A program made the position numbers and the translations under genes. From positions 68,474,456 to 68,538,455 of the forward strand of contig JARZZO010000001.1 of assembly GCA_030544215.1 (NCBI GenBank): a stretch of 64,000 nucleotides of DNA. Direction: 5' to 3'. A model generated the notes under the pieces. It did not search any database, was not told the DNA's origin, and saw only the letters and a list, made by a program, of their open reading frames with translations. Below are positions 31,472-43,081 of this stretch, one piece after another. The stretch comes from Zantedeschia hybrid cultivar. Its lineage: Eukaryota > Streptophyta > Magnoliopsida > Alismatales > Araceae. Numbering within the stretch: the stretch's first letter is position 1; every line of letters begins with the position of its first letter.

Positions 31472-34121
31472 TGTTGGAACCCTTTTAAAACAAAAGGAAG
31501 AGGGAGGAAGCCCCCCCCCCCACCGGTTGGGGAACCCCCCACCGGTTCTAAGAGGGAAACCGGTGGGGGGGGGGAGGAGGATCCCCTCCTTTCTTTTCCA
31601 GATTTGAAAAAAAAAAATCAAATGGGGGGGGGGGGGGGGGGGGGGGGATTAATTAGGATAAAGGGGAGTTAATGAGAATCTTAACCCCATTCACACATGG
31701 GTTAAGAATTCCATATGAACCCCCATTAAATCTCCATCCTAAACCCCTTTCACATGGAGCCAAATCTGGATTTAATGGGTCTAAACCCTTTTCACATTGG
31801 CTAAACCCCCAAAATCTGAAAACCAAGGCTCATTAATGAGCCCCAAAAGCAGAAAAAGAAGGAAGAAATGGGGAGGGAAACCCCCCCAACGGTTCCCAAC
31901 CGGTGGGGGGTCCATCCGGTGGCACCCCCTCCACCGGTTGGAACCGGTAGGGGTGCCCACCGACCCCCCCCCCCTTCTCTCTTTTCCATGCTCTCTCTCT
32001 CACCCATGTGATTAAAAAATTAAAAAGAGAGGGAGAGGAGGAAGAGGCAACAGGTGGGTACCCCCCACCTCAAGCCAACCGGTGGGTATCCCCCACCTCA
32101 AGCATTCCGGTGGGTACCCCCACCGGTTAAGGCTTTGAAGCCTATAAATACCCCCCAAGGGGTAAGAAGGAGGCATGCCCATTTGGCTCAAAAAATTTCC
32201 TAGGGGAAACTCTGTCCATTTGAAGACCAAATCCGGTGCTCTTACCCCGGTTTGCTGCGATTTGGAGAAGATATTTTCTTGGAGAGTTCTCTTCCTAAGG
32301 TTTATTCCTAAGGAGAAACTCTGCCAAATTTATGTTGTAAAATCACCGTTTTATAAGACGGGATTATGTCGAAATAATGAATGAAATGCCACTATTTGTT
32401 CTTTGAGCATATGTGTGTGCATGTGTGTTCATGAATCTACTACTTAAGTAACACTATGTTATTATATTTTCACATGCATAATTAATTAATTTAATAACTA
32501 ATTAAAATATATAAATACATAATTAAATATTTTAAAATATCCTTGGCATCATCCCATACATAATTAAATCTAGACTCATAATTAAAACTCAATAATGAAA
32601 CATAGACTCATAAAATAATATACTTAAGTTAAAAATGACTTAAATACTTCCATGCTTAATTAATTAATAAAATCTACGAAAATTATTTAAAATCAGTAAA
32701 ATAAATATAAAAATCAGAAAAATTCTCTAAAAATCAGTAATACTCAGTAAAAATCAGAAAACAAAATCTGGAAATTACATAAATCCAAAAATATGACTTA
32801 AATATCCTTCATATATCTAATTAATTAATAAAAATCAGTAAAATTAATAAAAAATCAGTACAAATCAGTACAAATCAGTAAAAAACAGAGAACCAAATCT
32901 GAAAACATATAAAATTCTCGAAATGACTAAAATATCCCTAGAACTTAATACAAATTACAAAAATACCCTCATCCATGATAAAAATCTGTAAAAATCACAT
33001 AAAATTCTTAAAAATATCAAAATCTCTCCTATGCCCAAAATACCCTCCAAACCTCAATAAAATGGATAAAATTACCAAAATACTCTCAGTATGATAAAAA
33101 TAATAAAAATCTCAAAAAAATATAAAAATAGACTCCAAGTATAATAAACCCGATTTAAGGTAAAATGACCAAAATACCCTTACAATACAAACACACTTGA
33201 AATAACTCTAAAATACCTCCTATGGTTTTGAAACCTTCCTAAATTATTAAAACTCATTTCACATACTAAAGTAATCATAATACCCCTATACCCTCTGATG
33301 GGGATCCAGGAACGGCTGGAATGGGGTCAAAGGCCCAATGTGCAGTTTAGTTGGCCCATTAGGGGTCCATTTGGAGTCTTTTAATTTATATGTAATTTTC
33401 CCATGTTTTTTAGTTATTTTCGGAGTCCTAGGGGTAGTTTAGTAATTTTCATATTATGATTTCTTTGAAGAGTCTATATATTGTCCTGTACCCCCTCGTG
33501 GGAGAGCATTGAAGAAGAAATTTGAAATGAAGAGCCGCCGCTGCGTGTTTTCTCCCGAGACGGGACGGGAACCCTAATCTTCTTCTCCTCCAACCCCTCT
33601 CTTCTTTCTACTTCCGGTCTACCCCCTCTCCTGTCCCGCATCACCCTCCAACTTGGCATAATTACAAAAATACCCTTATGGGTCTAAAATACTTGGAATC
33701 AATCCAAATAACTCGGAGTCAATCTAAAATCTCTTAAAAAGTCTCCCAATCAATTATAAACTCATCCTAAACTTGGATGAGGCCAAGAGCTTAACCTAAA
33801 ATATATCTTCATATGCATGTGCTGCATGTAGTAGTAGTGTTGCATGTTATAAGGGCATCAACAGACAGTTAATCAAGGGTTGTCAAACGGTTGCTTGACG
33901 TAATTAACACTGATTGAGGTCAGTGGAGAGAGGTCATATACTCGGATCTTTGCCTGATCCGAAGTTCCGGACTCCCTGAGGGCTAATCCCAAGCTCTCAT
34001 AGTCCAAAAATAAAATACATAAAACCGACCTATATTTCTCCAGATATAAACAAAAATAATATGGATTTCTTAAATAATCTGATAGGAGAGAGACATGCAT
34101 AGGTCAGGTCCCAAACAAACA
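31472..34121 (+). repeat. 3' LTR of element B (2,650 bp including a nested solo LTR)
   Basis: It starts TGTTGGAACCC after a weak purine stretch (AAGGGG, 31462-31467) and ends CAAACAAACA followed by the AGGGT duplication. It is collinear with the 5' LTR except for a 348-bp insert with a 5-bp duplication at 33296-33648 and differences in the C/G-run region near 31510-32110. TATA box at 32143-32149. Confidence 0.93.
33296..33643. mobile_element. 348-bp solo LTR nested in LTR B
   Basis: The insert begins TGATGGGGATCC and ends CCCGCATCA (TG...CA), is flanked by CCCTC at 33291-33295 and 33644-33648, and is absent at the same place in the 5' LTR (22100-22105). This is the signature of an LTR left by recombination between the two ends of another retrotransposon. 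A TATATA motif near 33475 may be its promoter. It inserted after element B. Confidence 0.9.
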
Positions 34122-34222
34122 AGGGTCTGTGAAAATCCAGATTTGGAAACTAAGAAATCTGAAGAAGAAAGTAACAGAGGAGAACAACATATAAAACCAA
34201 ATCCAAATGACAATAATAATAA

Positions 34223-34550
34223 GGGCTTTTTGCAAATAACTCCTAAAGAATCTTGTATATGCAGAAAACTCCCTTTAAAATGCATATATGCAAAAAAAAC
34301 TCCTATACATTCATTGTATATGTAAAGCCCTATGATCATGATGAAAAATCCCTTATAAAATACGTATATGCAAAAGACCTCCTATGTGATCATTGTATAT
34401 ATTTATAATTCCCTGTCATCAAGTCTTACATCACTTACAAATAAGGCATATTTCAGAATAAAAAGAAATTTTATGGGGGTTTTGCGTGTACATAGAATAC
34501 ATGGTTTTTGCATATACAAGATTCTTTAGGGAGTTATATGCTAAAATCCC
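34223..34550. mobile_element. MITE with about 50-bp inverted repeats, TAA flanks
   Basis: The left end GGGCTTTTTGCAAATAACTC and the reverse complement of the right end, GGGATTTTAGCATATAACTC, align for about 50 bp and share CTAAAGAATCTTGTATATGC. TAA is present on both outer sides. TAA flanks fit a Tourist-like (PIF/Harbinger) element; a longer AT-rich duplication cannot be excluded. There is no ORF of note. Confidence 0.75.
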
Positions 34551-35495
34551 TAATAACCATAACAATAAGATAAATTATAATAAGATGAGTATCAACACTT
34601 GTGAAACTAAAGTTACAAGATATATTACCATATGATTATGCTCCTGTTAGCAAGAGGATAAATAGACTAGAACAAGTATTACACTCTAACTAGGCTCCTG
34701 TTTGGCAACTGCATGAGTTATGTATAAGTGCTTAAAAAAAAAAAAAAAGCATTCTTCATGCTAGCAATATCAGGGAAAGGAAAAATCAAAGCATGCTTTA
34801 CTTGGACTTTGACATTAATTACCTAGGGACAACTGAATGTCCTCAAAAACCAGATAAGCCTAAATTCACATCATCCACTTATTCTCTTCGCCATGTATAA
34901 CTGAAAATCTCCCCAAGCATAGTCAAAGTGAAGCAACAGCATTCACCAAACTGCCCCTCCACTACCAGAACTACACCAACCCACTTCTGTTCGGACAAGC
35001 AGCTCCCACATAAAAAAAAATTTCCCAGAAATGCTGAACTTCCTATGTGCTCGACTCTGCAGGAGACCAAAATTACACCCAACTCTGCTCAAATAAGCAA
35101 CCTTCTAAACGAACCCTTCCTGGGTACTCTCTCACAAAGGTACTATTGCTCGCCATTTGGTATGTATGCTCGACTGCGGCAGGATTCCGGAAGAACCCAC
35201 TTCCAAAACTGTGAACTTCAACAACCGGGGAAGACTAAAACCAAGCAAATTCTTTCCTCCTATGAAAAAAAGGAGACCACGACCTCTCCTCGCAAGACTT
35301 GGTTCCTTCCTACGCCACTAACAAGAAGACCCATTTGTTAATTAAAAAAAAAAAACTGCTTGAAGCAATTAGAGCACGCAAAGACCACAGATAACAAGAA
35401 GATTCAAACAAGAATAGAGGGTGGAAATGTGGAGAAGAGTCCAAGTGTGTGTGGGGGGGAGAGGGAGTTGAGGGGGGAGGGGGAGAAGGATGAAA
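34551..35495. other. Interval with no recognisable gene
   Basis: The sequence is AT-rich to about 34880. Then a moderately GC stretch contains a 137-codon plus-strand frame (34928-35341) with no known domain and low-complexity composition. On the minus strand it would be the first intron of the transcription unit suggested at 35616. Confidence 0.4.
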
Positions 35496-35625
35496 GGTGA
35501 TACCTTTTCAGCTCATTTGGGAAGAGCAAGGCTGAGAGGCACCACTCCCTCTCTCCCACGAAGTGGCATCATACGGAGGAGAAGGAGAAGGAGAAGATAG
35601 GGGAAGGGAGGCCCCTTTATACCCT
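35496..35625 (-). promoter_or_regulatory. Candidate minus-strand promoter and first exon, orphaned
   Basis: On the minus strand a TATAAA (35621-35616) is followed about 20 bases on by a pyrimidine patch (CTTCTCCTTCTCCTTCTCC), two adjacent ATGs (35572, 35569) opening a 19-codon frame, and a consensus-like donor AAAAG/GTATCA at 35504. The DNA upstream (35640-35830) is GC-rich, unlike its surroundings, as for a gene promoter. Any downstream exons would lie beyond element B, left of 20288. I found none, so this may be a dead or non-coding unit. Confidence 0.35.
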
Positions 35626-35842
35626 TATCTTAGGAAGCGCTGAGGTGGTTTTGGTGTTCTGAGCGAGCGAGAGCGGGGGAGAGGAACGAGGAACGGATGG
35701 TGTCCGAGTCTGGCTGTAGCGGTGATCAGCTCGGACGCAACGACTCGTTCGAGGGAACGGCGAGGTGGGCGTCGTCCGATTGATGAGGTCCCCCACCCTC
35801 GTGGATCGTCCGGTTCATGGTTTTATGGTCTAAAGACTCCTT

Positions 35843-36052
35843 AGCTGCGTCGTAAAATGTCATAAAATTTGAAATAGACAAAAAAAAAAAAGATTAACTA
35901 ATTTTAAAGTATGAAAATTTATGATAATTAAAATATACGTAAAATAACATAAAATAATTTACACAGTCTAAACATAAAGAATACACTATTTTATAACTTT
36001 TTGCAATTGTTTTACGATATTTTACGGCACATCAAGCAACTTCTAATTGAGC
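35843..36052. repeat. Short inverted-repeat element (CGTAAAATG type)
   Basis: GCTGCGTCGTAAAATGTCAT at 35853 is mirrored by a reverse-complement match near 36013-36040 (TTTTACGATATTTTACGGCA). The same words occur at 43166-43195. It is probably a MITE, but no clear target duplication was found. Confidence 0.5.
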
Positions 36053-36177
36053 AAGACGCAAATGACAATTGATAACCTGAATATTCTATCAAGTACTGAC
36101 TTATAGTCAAATAGCTAGCGTTGGCCTTTTTTACGTTGATGATATAATTATGTTTTAACTTTTGAAAATATAATATA

Positions 36178-36370
36178 TTTACAAAAAGTCCCTCTAATCT
36201 AACTATTTATTTATATAAGCCCTCTCCTGAATTGGTGCAAGGCCCATAATATTACAAAAAGCCTTTGACAGTGTTACAAAAAATTCTCTCAAAAAGATTT
36301 TTTTGTAGGAAAGTTGAGATTATAGGAGCTTATTTGTAAATAATTTAATTAAGAGGAGTCATTTGTAATA
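36178..36370. repeat. Inverted-repeat element (TTACAAA..TCC)
   Basis: TTACAAAAAGTCCCTC at 36179 is mirrored by GAGGAGTCATTTGTAA near 36354-36368, with further imperfect pairing inward. This is a MITE-like structure without a proven target duplication. 36371-37085 is AT-rich with nothing recognised. Confidence 0.45.
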
Positions 36371-37089
36371 TTAAAAGTTTCGTAGGATTGAAATATATAT
36401 AGAGGATAAGGTAACAAATGCAAAAAAAAATTAACTGAAGGTATATGACAACTAATAATCTAATTATCTGATTTATTATTAATTAATAAAATATAATTAT
36501 ATGATCGATTGTTAATAAATAAAAGACTATCTATTTTAAATAACATTGTAGACGTCCCCTTGAAACCATATCTAATCGGCTCATTTGTATCTTTTATCTA
36601 AGAGGTGGCATTGGATTGGATCGAGTTAATTAGATAATCTTTGGATGTTGATGAAGGTTATTTGACTTGAATTTGATCTAGCTTAATTAGATTAGACTCA
36701 TGTCGGGGTCAAAGTGGGTCATGAAACAATCAAGATAGATTATTAGGGATAAGAAGCACAAACTAAATTAAAATTGAAGCAGATTTGAGTGATATAATAC
36801 CTCTAATGTGACTTGGGGATTAGTTGTTTTAAGCGCATTTGGTGAGTCATAATCACCATCGTCTCAGTTTTGAAATCACCGATTTTAAACCAGTAAAAGT
36901 AAAATTCTTGATTTAAAAATCACCGATTTAGTTTACAACCATTATGGTGTAAACCTAAATCAACTAAAAGGAAGATCTTAGGGGTTAATTGATTTTGAAA
37001 TATGATTGGATTAGTTTTCTCATAGAAATACCATAAAGTGCGAACCAACATCCGTGAATGAATGGCCTGCTACAAGTTGCTTCTAACAA

Positions 37090-39110
37090 TACTGCTCATA
37101 AATTCTTCTCATTCTAGATTGGTATTCAGTTGGAGTCACTCTAAGACTAAAGGGGGGAACTGGATTCTTTGCATACTTCATAAACTCATTGATGTTGAAT
37201 GAACACTTGAGGTTCTAATTGGTTAGATCCCTCTTCAAATTATAGAATGCTAAGTACTTGTGCTTCCAATTGATATAACTGTCTATGGCATGAACAATTG
37301 ATTGTTTGTCTTTAAAACCTTGTACTGTCAATGGCCTTTCATTGTTTGGACGTCTTTCTTTGTTAACTTTCAAGAGCAGTTGATGAGCTTCAAGATAAGC
37401 TTTGGTTCACTCCTCTTCAGAATATCTATCTGCTTGTGAGTAAACTTTTGATAGTGTTCCTGCAGAGATAAATCCCTTGTTGTGTGCAATTTGAGGAACT
37501 GAGGGAATGAGAGACCTATGCCAAATTTAGCATAGTATTTGGCCTTGGTCTTTCCATAAAGCTCCATGATCTGTATCCCTTCCTGAGTATCCATCATCAA
37601 TAGGCGTAAGGCTAGAAACTTGGCACAAGATGGAATAGTATCCAAGTCAATCTCCAAGGGAAGATCAAGTCTTGGTCCTCTCTGTCTGCCTTGCTCAACC
37701 TGACAATATACTAAAATTGAGCTAATACAAGCTCTGCCTTCTTTATTGTCCTACGTTGCTCATCAAATCTCAGCAATCTCTTGTTGCTTTCTGAGTTGCA
37801 TCCCTATACTTGCCCCACTTTAGTTCATGTTCTGCATCCATCCATTCCCACAATCTCCAAGGAGGTAGGCCTCACCACACTCTGGCATAGTTATTATCTG
37901 TGTACTTGGAGTAAGGAGTCTGGTGGGATTGGCGCCATTGATTCTCTGTCTGAAATTCAGACTTTACTCTAACTTTACCAACTTCTTCTCTTGATATCCT
38001 ATTCTAGGCTATGTACTGCTCAATGTACTCTTCTAAAGATAGAGTTGGAAGCCCAAGAACAGTCAGTCGAGCATTTCTTTCTAGATAGTCAATGTATAAC
38101 AGTTGATGCTTTGGGGTTGCTGAGAACACATCTTTAAACAATGGATATTTTATCAGTGCGGCTGCATCAGAAAACTAGACTGGAGGAAGATTTAGAGGAG
38201 CACAAGGAACATCTCTGGACTTCCTCTATTGTCTTTTCCCTTTAGGCACAACAAATGTAGTAGTAGGTTCCTTCCTCTTCTTCTGTGGTGTGCCAAACAT
38301 CGGAGACAGTTGAATATTGTCTTTTAGTTCAATCTCAGGTGTAGGCTTAGCAGGCTTATCTTTAGGTACAACAACTCTAAATCTTGGAGCACGTGTTACT
38401 GCTCGAGGAGGTGGAGGTGCAGTTGAGGAACTAGTTCCACAGGTGGTGGTGGGCGGTGGAGTTGGTTCCTCTTTCTCATGGGTGGATGATTGAGGAGGAG
38501 TCACCTTAAAAGTGGGAGGAATAGTGGATGGTGATGGAGGAGGAGAAGGAGAAGGAGATAGGTCTCTGCCTGATGAGCTTGGGATGTCAATAGTGAAGTG
38601 TGCTGCAGCAGGGATTTGAAAAGAAGATGATGGACCTGCTGAAGTGCAAGGAATGTCAGTAGGAACTGATGAAGAACTGAGCACTTCAGTAAGCTGAGGT
38701 GGACGTGTAGAGGGTCCAGCTAATGCTTGAGGAATGCAGGGATGTGGAGGTGCATTAGTAGATGCTAGTTGTTGTTAAGGAGGTGGAGTGTATTAGGAGA
38801 TTTAGGTGGTGGTGAAGAAGTAGGTGCACTTATGGGATAGACTGTTGAAAGTGCAGGGACATTGTCTAAAATATGAATCCTTCAGACAAAGGCACTGCAG
38901 GAGTGGAGGTTTCTGGAACTGAAGAAGATAAAGGAATTTCTTCAGCTTTGGGTTGGACAGGTGGAAGAGATGATGATTGTACATATAGCTACTCAATAAG
39001 TTGCTCAGGGACCTTTGGAATGGAAGAAATGGTGGTCTCCTGGGAGGCTGTAGGCTGAGCAGGTGGAGGAGAAGAGGCTTTAAAAGGAGAAGTGAAATTA
39101 TAGACAATCC
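37090..39110 (-). pseudogene. Degraded unknown coding region, Pro/Ser/Thr-rich then globular
   Basis: Read leftward on the minus strand, a Pro/Ser/Thr-rich region (39100-38250; e.g. PSPSPPPSPSTIPPTFKV, VVPKDKPAKPTPEIEL) leads to SPMFGTPQKKRKEP and then, after stops, to FSDAAALIKYPLFKDVFSAT and LLYIDYLERNARLTVLGLPT (38190-38040). Then comes a further segment at 37370-37657 (KFLALRLLMMDTQEGIQIM). Protein-like codon structure persists across about eight nonsense codons, so this was once a gene. I do not recognise the family. The arrangement, with a low-complexity N-terminus, a compact domain and no introns evident, would suit a transposable-element accessory protein. A processed host gene is also possible. 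Confidence 0.45.
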
Positions 39111-40184
39111 CCTTTAAGATCAAACAATTCTATCGAATTTAGTATAATTCTTATCAAATTGTTTCTTCCGATAAACGAATTTGCATGTGCCTTGTTTGGC
39201 TTTTTATGGCGGGGAATAGTCACTATAGTGCTGATTGACTCGAACTATGCTAGCAACTACCCTATTCGAATCTTCACCGAGCAAGTAATAAATAATGGAA
39301 AAAACAAAGTATCTCAGTTTATGGTTCCAAAATCAGAGAGTATTTATTTGATTACTTATAAAATAAAACAAGAATCCTTAAATCTTCTCTTCTTATGTTG
39401 GTTTATGGTTCTCTAAATCTAAAAGAAGGAAATGGACTGTCAAGGTGGCAGACACAGGACAGATGAGATTTTGTCATACATTAATTTATGTCATACTAAA
39501 CATCCGAAGACATTGTAAATTAATTTTTTTTAGATTACATTATTTTATGTTGAAACAAACACAACCTCTTAATGAAAAAAATCCAATCAAAATAATTTTG
39601 CTCAAATTTGATCCAATCTTCAAAAACTTTTTGGCTCAAACGCATATTTTTAAAAGTCAGAAGTGGCGTTGACAACTACTCACCCGAATGCTCTTTGAGC
39701 TCAAGATGCAAGTAGTGGATGGAATCATGGGAACCTTTGCTTGCCGGTTTGCCAATTTTGTTGGATATCTTTGCAATACCACTTGGACCAAGCCGGTTAC
39801 CCCACCTCGAATTCCATTAACCTAAAGATGACATATGAACTGGACATGTCTAGGGGGTGCATTTGCTAACATTTCTCTTTTTAGATTTAGAAAAAATAAA
39901 CATTTAATGGGGTATGTATAAGAGTACGTTTGGTAATACTACGTCTAGTGGAGTGTCTCAAAGCTTTTGAGGTTGATCCCCATTGAGCTATTTGATGATT
40001 TCTTCGGCTTCTTCCTAAGATCAGACACTTGTTGCGTGTTGGTTACTTTCAAGCCGCAGAAAGGCAATTTCCGTCGTGCCGCATGGAGCTCGTAGTTTCA
40101 TCAACTATCTGGCAGTTAGTTAGCTTTCTTTAGTTGGACTTGAGATTTCATAGGTCAATCAAGCTTGTTTGCGTATTATCTCAT
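39111..40184. other. Interval without recognised features
   Basis: No gene or clear repeat structure is visible on either strand. Confidence 0.5.
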
Positions 40185-40193
40185 TTGAAGTTA

Positions 40194-41170
40194 GAATAAT
40201 ACTTGTTACGATTCCCAACTGAAATGTACCTGCAATTGCCGTCTGATTATGGAAACAGGTGACATGGATATTTTAAGTTTCATTACACCTCTTATGGGAC
40301 CACATAATGTTCTTATACATAGGGGTGACAACGAGCCGAGCCGAATTGAGCCGAGCTTTGGTAAGCTTGAGCTTGGCTATTTGGACTCGAGCCAAGCCCG
40401 AGCTTCAATTTAAGTTAAATTCAAACTTGAGCTTGGACTTGAAAGAGAAGAATCAAGCTCGAGCCAAGCCCGAGCCTAGTAAGTGAAGCCCCGTACCTTA
40501 TGACTCGTTTGCTTTGTCTAGATAGAGCACAACTCTCTGGTCAAGTCCCATTTGTTCAAACATAGTTCACCTTTGCAGCTTGGATGGTCCTAGTTGTCCA
40601 AACAGAGCCTAGCTCCAATGCAAGGCCCATTTGCTTTATCTAGTCAAGATTGGTGAAGAAGGAAGACTGCATCTTATTTAACAGAGAGAGGAGATGAGAG
40701 AAAAAATGGGAAATCCAATGTGGGGTTGTCTTTTAATGCCCATACCCAATAGCGCTCATAGGCCTTCCTAGGGTATAGTTGGGACATTTAGTCGTATATC
40801 GGAAAGCCAAAATATGTCCACACCTTTAATACTTGCAATGTTCAAACCAATCAAAGTTGATAAATGGTGACTATGGTGAGAGCCACTGGATTGTGATTGT
40901 TTTGATTAGAGAATTTACAATTAAATATAAAATTTATTAATATGTTTTATATTGAGTTGACTATCGAACCAATTGAGCCGAGTTGGGTAAAACTTGGGCT
41001 CGGCTCATTTGAAGAAACGAGCTTGAAGCCAAGCTCGGGCTTGGCTCATTTCATTAGACGAGCCAAGCGAAGTTGAGTTTTTTTCGAGCCGAGTTTGAAC
41101 GGCTGATGAGTGGCTTGGCTCATTGACAAATCAAAAGACAATTGCAATTGTATTATAGCAAGTATTACTC
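40194..41170. mobile_element. Mutator-like MITE copy, interrupted by a hAT-like element
   Basis: The left end GAATAATACTTGTTACGATT and the right end ATTATAGCAAGTATTACTC match the GAGTAAYACTTG terminal repeat of the copies at 43218, 54561 and 60687. Flanks TTGAAGTTA (40185-40193) and ATGACGTTA (41171-41179) agree at 7 of 9 positions, fitting a 9-bp duplication. Most of the interior is the nested element at 40320. Internal sequence typical of the other copies is not evident, so the call rests on the ends. Confidence 0.5.
40320..41135. mobile_element. hAT-like MITE built of GAGCCGAGC words
   Basis: The left end TAGGGGTGACAACGAGCCGA is hAT-like. Toward the right, GGCTTGGCTCATTGACAAAT is an inverted counterpart lacking its last 7-8 bases, so the right terminus is eroded and no target duplication can be shown. 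The first and last 150-200 bp are rich in GAGCC, GAGCTTG and CTTGGCTC words. The centre (40490-40960) is unique sequence, with no transposase recognised. Confidence 0.6.
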
Positions 41171-41324
41171 ATGACGTTATAGTAGAGGAAATGATTGTTA
41201 CTGAGTAGGTTGCTATAAACGGAATTTGTACCATGCTATGTCTAGTGTCAACTATCAAGCAGGATGTAATGCACTATATTTCTCCCAAGTAACAAAGAAT
41301 GAATTTACGCTTATTTTTTTTAAA

Positions 41325-41620
41325 GGCGTGTTTGGCAAAACTTATACTTGAAAGCCATTTTTGGCTTCCACTTATCCCATGGAATGAGTTGAGGGGAAGA
41401 GATTATAACTAATTTTAGTTTGTTACAAAAGTCAACTCTTTCATAATAATCTCACTTTTTCTCCAATCTAAGAAGTTCTCCTTTGTAGCTTTTGGTTGGA
41501 AGCCAAAACACTAGTAAAATACTACAAAAATGGCTTATAATATCTAATGGCTTCCACAAAAAAATATAACTAAATGGAAGTACAAAAGTGCTTTTAAATG
41601 AAAGCTGCGCCAAACAAAGC
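41325..41620. mobile_element. Tourist-like MITE
   Basis: GGCGTGTTTGGCAAAACTTA at the left is mirrored by GCTGCGCCAAACAAAGC at the right; the GG.NTGTTTGG start is typical of Tourist elements. The flanks are A-rich (AAA on both sides), so the 3-bp duplication is not informative. Confidence 0.6.
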
Positions 41621-41740
41621 AAATGCAAAATTTTCACAAAAATGAAACGAGCCTTCAATACGACGCAAAGAGGCATGACAGCACCGTGGTAGCAAAGTTT
41701 TTCCATTTCAAGCAGAGCGAATGACTTGCTAAAACCCAAA

Positions 41741-43081
41741 AAGTATCTAGAAGGTCCCTTCAGCCACTTGATTTTTCAAGTGGCTATGATGAGAGAAATA
41801 ACAACATGATGCAACCAGTAGAAGTAACAAAACCAACCAAATGATTTTATCACTTTGATGGTTCAAAGTCTTCATAAATTGAACTCTTTGTTGATAGGAC
41901 AAGCATCTCTCCCTCTCGAGAGGAACCCTCGCCCCACTAGCAGAACCATAGTCGCTCGCCTCGCGTCCGACGGCTCCCATTGTCGAGTGCCCCCCCCCGG
42001 TGCTCTTCCCCTCCCTTCCTAGCCTTCTCCCTCCTCTTTCTCCACTAGTTTCGTCTCGCCTCCCCTCCCTCCTCTTACCATCTTGCACCTTCTTTCCCCA
42101 CCGCTATACCCTCTCTAGCCCAAACTTACTATTGTTTCCTCCCCTCCACCACCTGCATCCCCTGCGGACTTTCTTTCCTTCCCATCGCCCCCTTTTTGCT
42201 AATTCCATCACCACCAGCTCACCTCTTCCATCAACCCACATGTTTTATTGTCCTCTCAGCTCCATCCACCTGATCTCCCACGCCATCTTCCCCTTCCCTA
42301 CTTGGCCATAGTCACCCCTTAGGTTTACTAATGTTTTGGTCCCCATTAGGTGGTTTTCCGACGTCTTGTTTCTGTAAGATATTGTCGGCGGCATCATATT
42401 AAGCCCTTAGGTTTTACTGGTGTTTGGTCCCCATTGATAGTTTTGCGGCATTTTTGTTTCTATAAGATCTTGTCAGTGGCATACTATTAGACATGTTAGT
42501 CTTCCAGATCTATGTGTTTGTTCTTCCTTTAGCTAGTGTGTTCCTTGTTTAGGGTGGAGCACCTTCTTTTGTGCAAGTTCTTTTGGTCGGCATCCTTGTC
42601 TGTTGAAATTCCAGTGGTTTTTGGGGTTCTTGAGTTGGATCTTTGCTGAGCCCCTCTGGGGTTATGAAGGCTATTGGTGGTGTCCGTGTCTTGGTGCTCA
42701 ATTTGTGCATCTCTTGTTGACTGCACGTCTCCGAACTCAACCATCTTCAAGTTGTCAGATGATTGTTCCAGCAATTCTTCAGCGTTTCATGTTGTTCTCT
42801 CCGAAGAGATCATCCCGAGCTCCCCAAGAAGTTTCTAGCCTTCCAGCACCACTCCGACGTAGGTTCCGACGACTATGGCTGATATTTTGCTAGTTGTTTA
42901 TTGTTGGGTTGTGACTTTTACCACCTGTCCTCTTGATTGTAGCGGCCGCATCTGCCAATCCGCCATACTGGCTGGCTTTTGTCCTACTTTTTGTACCCAT
43001 TGCCTTCTTCTATTTGCTTCTCTCATGTACCCCTTTGTACTATGCTTTAATTAATAGTTATCATTTTATTGATAAAAAAAA
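41741..43081 (+). mobile_element. Non-LTR retroposon without RT, 12-bp target duplication
   Basis: CTAAAACCCAAA at 41729-41740 is repeated at 43082-43093. The insert ends in a short A run (43074-43080) preceded by TTAATTAATAGTTATCATTT, a LINE-like tail. The body has a C/T-rich front half and no reverse transcriptase. An 80-bp block (AGGTTTACTAATGTTTTGGT...) at 42319-42400 is repeated in diverged form at 42410-42492. It is probably a LINE with its coding region deleted, or a retroposed transcript. Confidence 0.75.

Larger units (their letters stand above)
20293..34121 (+). mobile_element. Element B: complete non-autonomous Tat-like gypsy retrotransposon
   Basis: Two long LTRs start TGTTGGAACCC and end CAAACAAACA. 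The element is flanked by AGGGT on both sides (20288-20292 and 34122-34126), an exact 5-bp target duplication, so its limits are certain to the base. Between the LTRs are the same PBS as element A, a 3.46-kb gag frame homologous to A, no protease, RT, RNase H or integrase, about 4 kb of hairpin-rich and tandem-repeat sequence, and an antisense frame remnant. A hand comparison of about 1.6 kb of the two LTRs found roughly 40 differences, mostly transitions, so it is fairly young. It must have been mobilised by pol supplied by a relative. Confidence 0.93.

Noticed and set aside
34928..35341. 137-codon plus-strand frame
   Set aside because: Low complexity, no domain, and it lies opposite a candidate intron.
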